From: Zhengitettix transpicula
Taxonomy: Eukaryota > Arthropoda > Insecta > Orthoptera > Tetrigidae
Assembly (NCBI GenBank): GCA_037074705.1
Contig: CM073592.1
Location: 58,827,129 to 58,891,128, forward strand
Reading direction: 5' to 3'
Length of the DNA: 64,000 nucleotides
Positions 62,510 through 64,000 of this stretch are shown here, piece after piece. The notes under the pieces were generated by a model. It made no database searches and was not told where the DNA came from. It saw only the letters and a list, made by a program, of their open reading frames with translations. Position 1 is the first letter of the stretch. Each line of letters starts with the position of its first letter. Made by a program: the position numbers and the translations under genes.

Positions 62510-62647
62510 GGAATTAGAAGTGGCAAGCGGTCAGCGTAGCGATTCTCCAGAAGCCTGAACCCCAGTTTTCACTACCATTACGAACAAAAAAATTCATGAA
62601 CCCCGTGATGCGAGACGGATATGCTAACCGCTACACCACAGCAGGTT

Positions 62648-62650
<3 letters not shown>
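62510..62650 (-). repeat. tRNA-derived SINE, minus strand
   Basis: On the minus strand, TGGTGTAGCGGTTAGCA (62638-62622) is a good A box and GGGTTCATGAA (62603-62593) a degraded B box, followed by GAAAACTGGGG and GGAGAATCG as in the 59.45 kb copy. The head looks like a different tRNA-derived promoter, so it may be a related subfamily. Confidence 0.65.

Positions 62651-62698
<48 letters not shown>
62651..62698. repeat. (AT)n microsatellite
   Basis: A pure AT run of 48 bases between a minus-strand SINE and a foldback element. Confidence 0.95.
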
Positions 62699-62702
<4 letters not shown>

Positions 62703-62916
62703 GATTTGAAAGACGACTTTTAAATATGATAAATATTTAATAAAAATATTATATAATTATATAATTCTATATATATATAGAATTATCTATTTTTTTATTA
62801 TATATAATTCTATATATATATATATATATTTATAGAATTATATAATTTTTTTATTAAATATTTATCATATTTATAAGTCGTCTTGCAAGTAGAGGAAAAA
62901 TAAATGCAAATCATTA
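62699..62916. repeat. Foldback element, AT-rich hairpin
   Basis: An outer TAATGATTTG (62699-62708) pairs with CAAATCATTA (62907-62916). Inside, AAGACGACTT (62710) with its AT-rich continuation pairs for about 55-60 bases with the sequence ending AAGTCGTCTT (62884). About 20 unpaired bases lie on the right side between the two arms. It abuts a (TA)n tract. A MITE/foldback transposon inserted in TA repeats is the simplest reading. Confidence 0.75.
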
Positions 62917-63841
62917 AAATTATCTTGGATTTACAAATACGAATATTCAATATACGTTATGTAATGAGCTACTGCAAGTAGTTAGTATAATGAATTCATA
63001 TTTTGGGTATAACTTCGATAAATATTACAAAACTTAAAAATTTAATCCATGTCAACAGATTAACTTTAAAATATTAAAACGACATTAATAGAATTAAGGC
63101 AATCATGTGAGTTTACGTATAGGTACATCACCTTTATTGCTTCCCTAGAAAAAAACATTGAATAAAACACGAGTTAGCGTCAAATCTTTACCTCACACCT
63201 GTACGTAACCAATTATTAGTGTCTAGAGATTTTTATGTTTTTCCGATCATTTTGTATAATATATGTGTCTTTCTCCACCAACTACTGAATTTTTTATATA
63301 AATATGTTTTATAGGAAAGCAAATCCGTGTAATTCGTGATCAATATTATGCACGCGGTAGTACAGTTACGTGAATTTTCGACAATAAAAAATGTACGTGT
63401 ATTTCTATGTTTAGGTATATATATGGAAAAAAATAACCTGATGATATTTCTGACATTGTGTCTCGATACAAATGGGTTGACCGTCTTTGTACGTTGTGTA
63501 GTCTAAAACACGATGGTCGCTGATTATATTTAAGCATATATAAAGCCGAAACCCAATAAAAATGTTCATGTACAGCCTTTTTTTATTCTCATAATGTCAT
63601 CTCTGATTCCGCTTCACTTTATTGTTCATTTTCGTATGGTGTCCCTCCTTGAGAACTGATGTGATATTTGCGCAGAAACACAGGAGGGGCTCCTTCCAAT
63701 GTTTTATAGAATTACATTTCCTGTTTGGGAACTTACATTTATTTATGGTCTTACGAGTGTAATGGAAACTTATCGACCGACAAATAGATTTATTATTTTT
63801 ATGAAATATGCACAATTATATTGTAAGAATATATAATCTTT
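62917..63841. other. Non-genic, AT-rich stretch
   Basis: No recognisable element. It would include the 3'UTR of the possible minus-strand terminal exon if that exon is real. Confidence 0.5.
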
Positions 63842-64000
63842 TTAATAAGGATGAAGAAAAACAATGAATATATTTGTGGGTTCCAATTTTGTAGTTGCAG
63901 ATTTTGGAGCTTGGAGTAAATTGAGATGATCCGTTTTCTTGATGGCAAGCAGTTCTCTGCTCCACGACCCAGTTTCCTCTAAATATGTCTGCACCAAATG
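63842..64000 (-). CDS. Possible terminal exon of a gene continuing past the window, partial
   Basis: On the minus strand a frame is open from the window edge for 52 codons and ends in TAA (63844-63842). It includes LEETGSWSRELLAIKK and LNLLQAPKS. An AATAAA on the same strand follows about 50 bases later (63794-63789), as expected after a last exon. The base composition is richer than the flanks. I do not recognise the protein. By chance such an open stretch is not rare, so this is tentative. Confidence 0.3.
   Translation of the reverse strand, partial: HLVQTYLEETGSWSRELLAIKKTDHLNLLQAPKSATTKLEPTNIFIVFLHPY

Overview
The window looks like a piece of an insect nuclear genome: it is strongly AT-rich, has very few long open frames, carries one gene split by GT-AG introns, and is filled with decayed non-LTR retrotransposons, solo LTRs, SINE-like repeats, foldback elements and (TA)n microsatellites. 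The protein and the repeats suggest an arthropod, probably a repeat-rich insect. A polyneopteran (stick insect, termite or cockroach type) is my guess from memory of the dominant repeat family and is not demonstrated here.

The only well-supported host gene is the orthologue of CTNNBL1 (beta-catenin-like protein 1, a nuclear ARM-repeat protein associated with the spliceosome). It lies on the + strand at 47225-55442. Eleven coding exons join into a 579-residue protein, complete from start codon to stop. One of its ten introns appears to be GC-AG, one carries a (TA)n tract just inside its donor, and introns 1 and 10 hold related foldback repeats. An AATAAA signal follows at 55581.

Region by region. 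1-9800: AT-rich sequence with no recognisable gene, a weak TATA-like site, and three copies of a short poly(A)-tailed retroposon, two of them head to head at 7.6-8.2 kb. 9820-10740: the 3' part of a LINE with an FADD reverse transcriptase motif. 12246-13207: a solo LTR. 13.2-23.5 kb: mostly featureless, with three more retroposon copies. 23.5-25.8 kb: two LINE 3' ends on the minus strand and a tRNA-derived SINE. 25.8-35.0 kb: mostly featureless, with two retroposon copies. 35.0-37.6 kb: a nested stack in which a LINE is interrupted by a second solo LTR of the same family and by an opposite-strand Jockey-like LINE. 38.6-39.4 kb: another eroded LINE. 39.4-47.2 kb: largely empty. 47.2-55.6 kb: CTNNBL1. 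55.9-56.6 kb: a Tc1/mariner-superfamily remnant with terminal inverted repeats. 59.4-62.9 kb: a SINE, a tandem array with a period near 280 bp, a second (minus-strand) SINE, a (TA)n tract and a foldback element. At the right edge an open minus-strand frame may be the end of a terminal exon of a gene beyond the window.

I found no CRISPR array, operon, rRNA or functional tRNA, and no gene system that I would call new. The most useful leads are the repeat families (poly(A) retroposon, solo LTR pair, foldback pair, tandem array) and the splice-site peculiarities of CTNNBL1.
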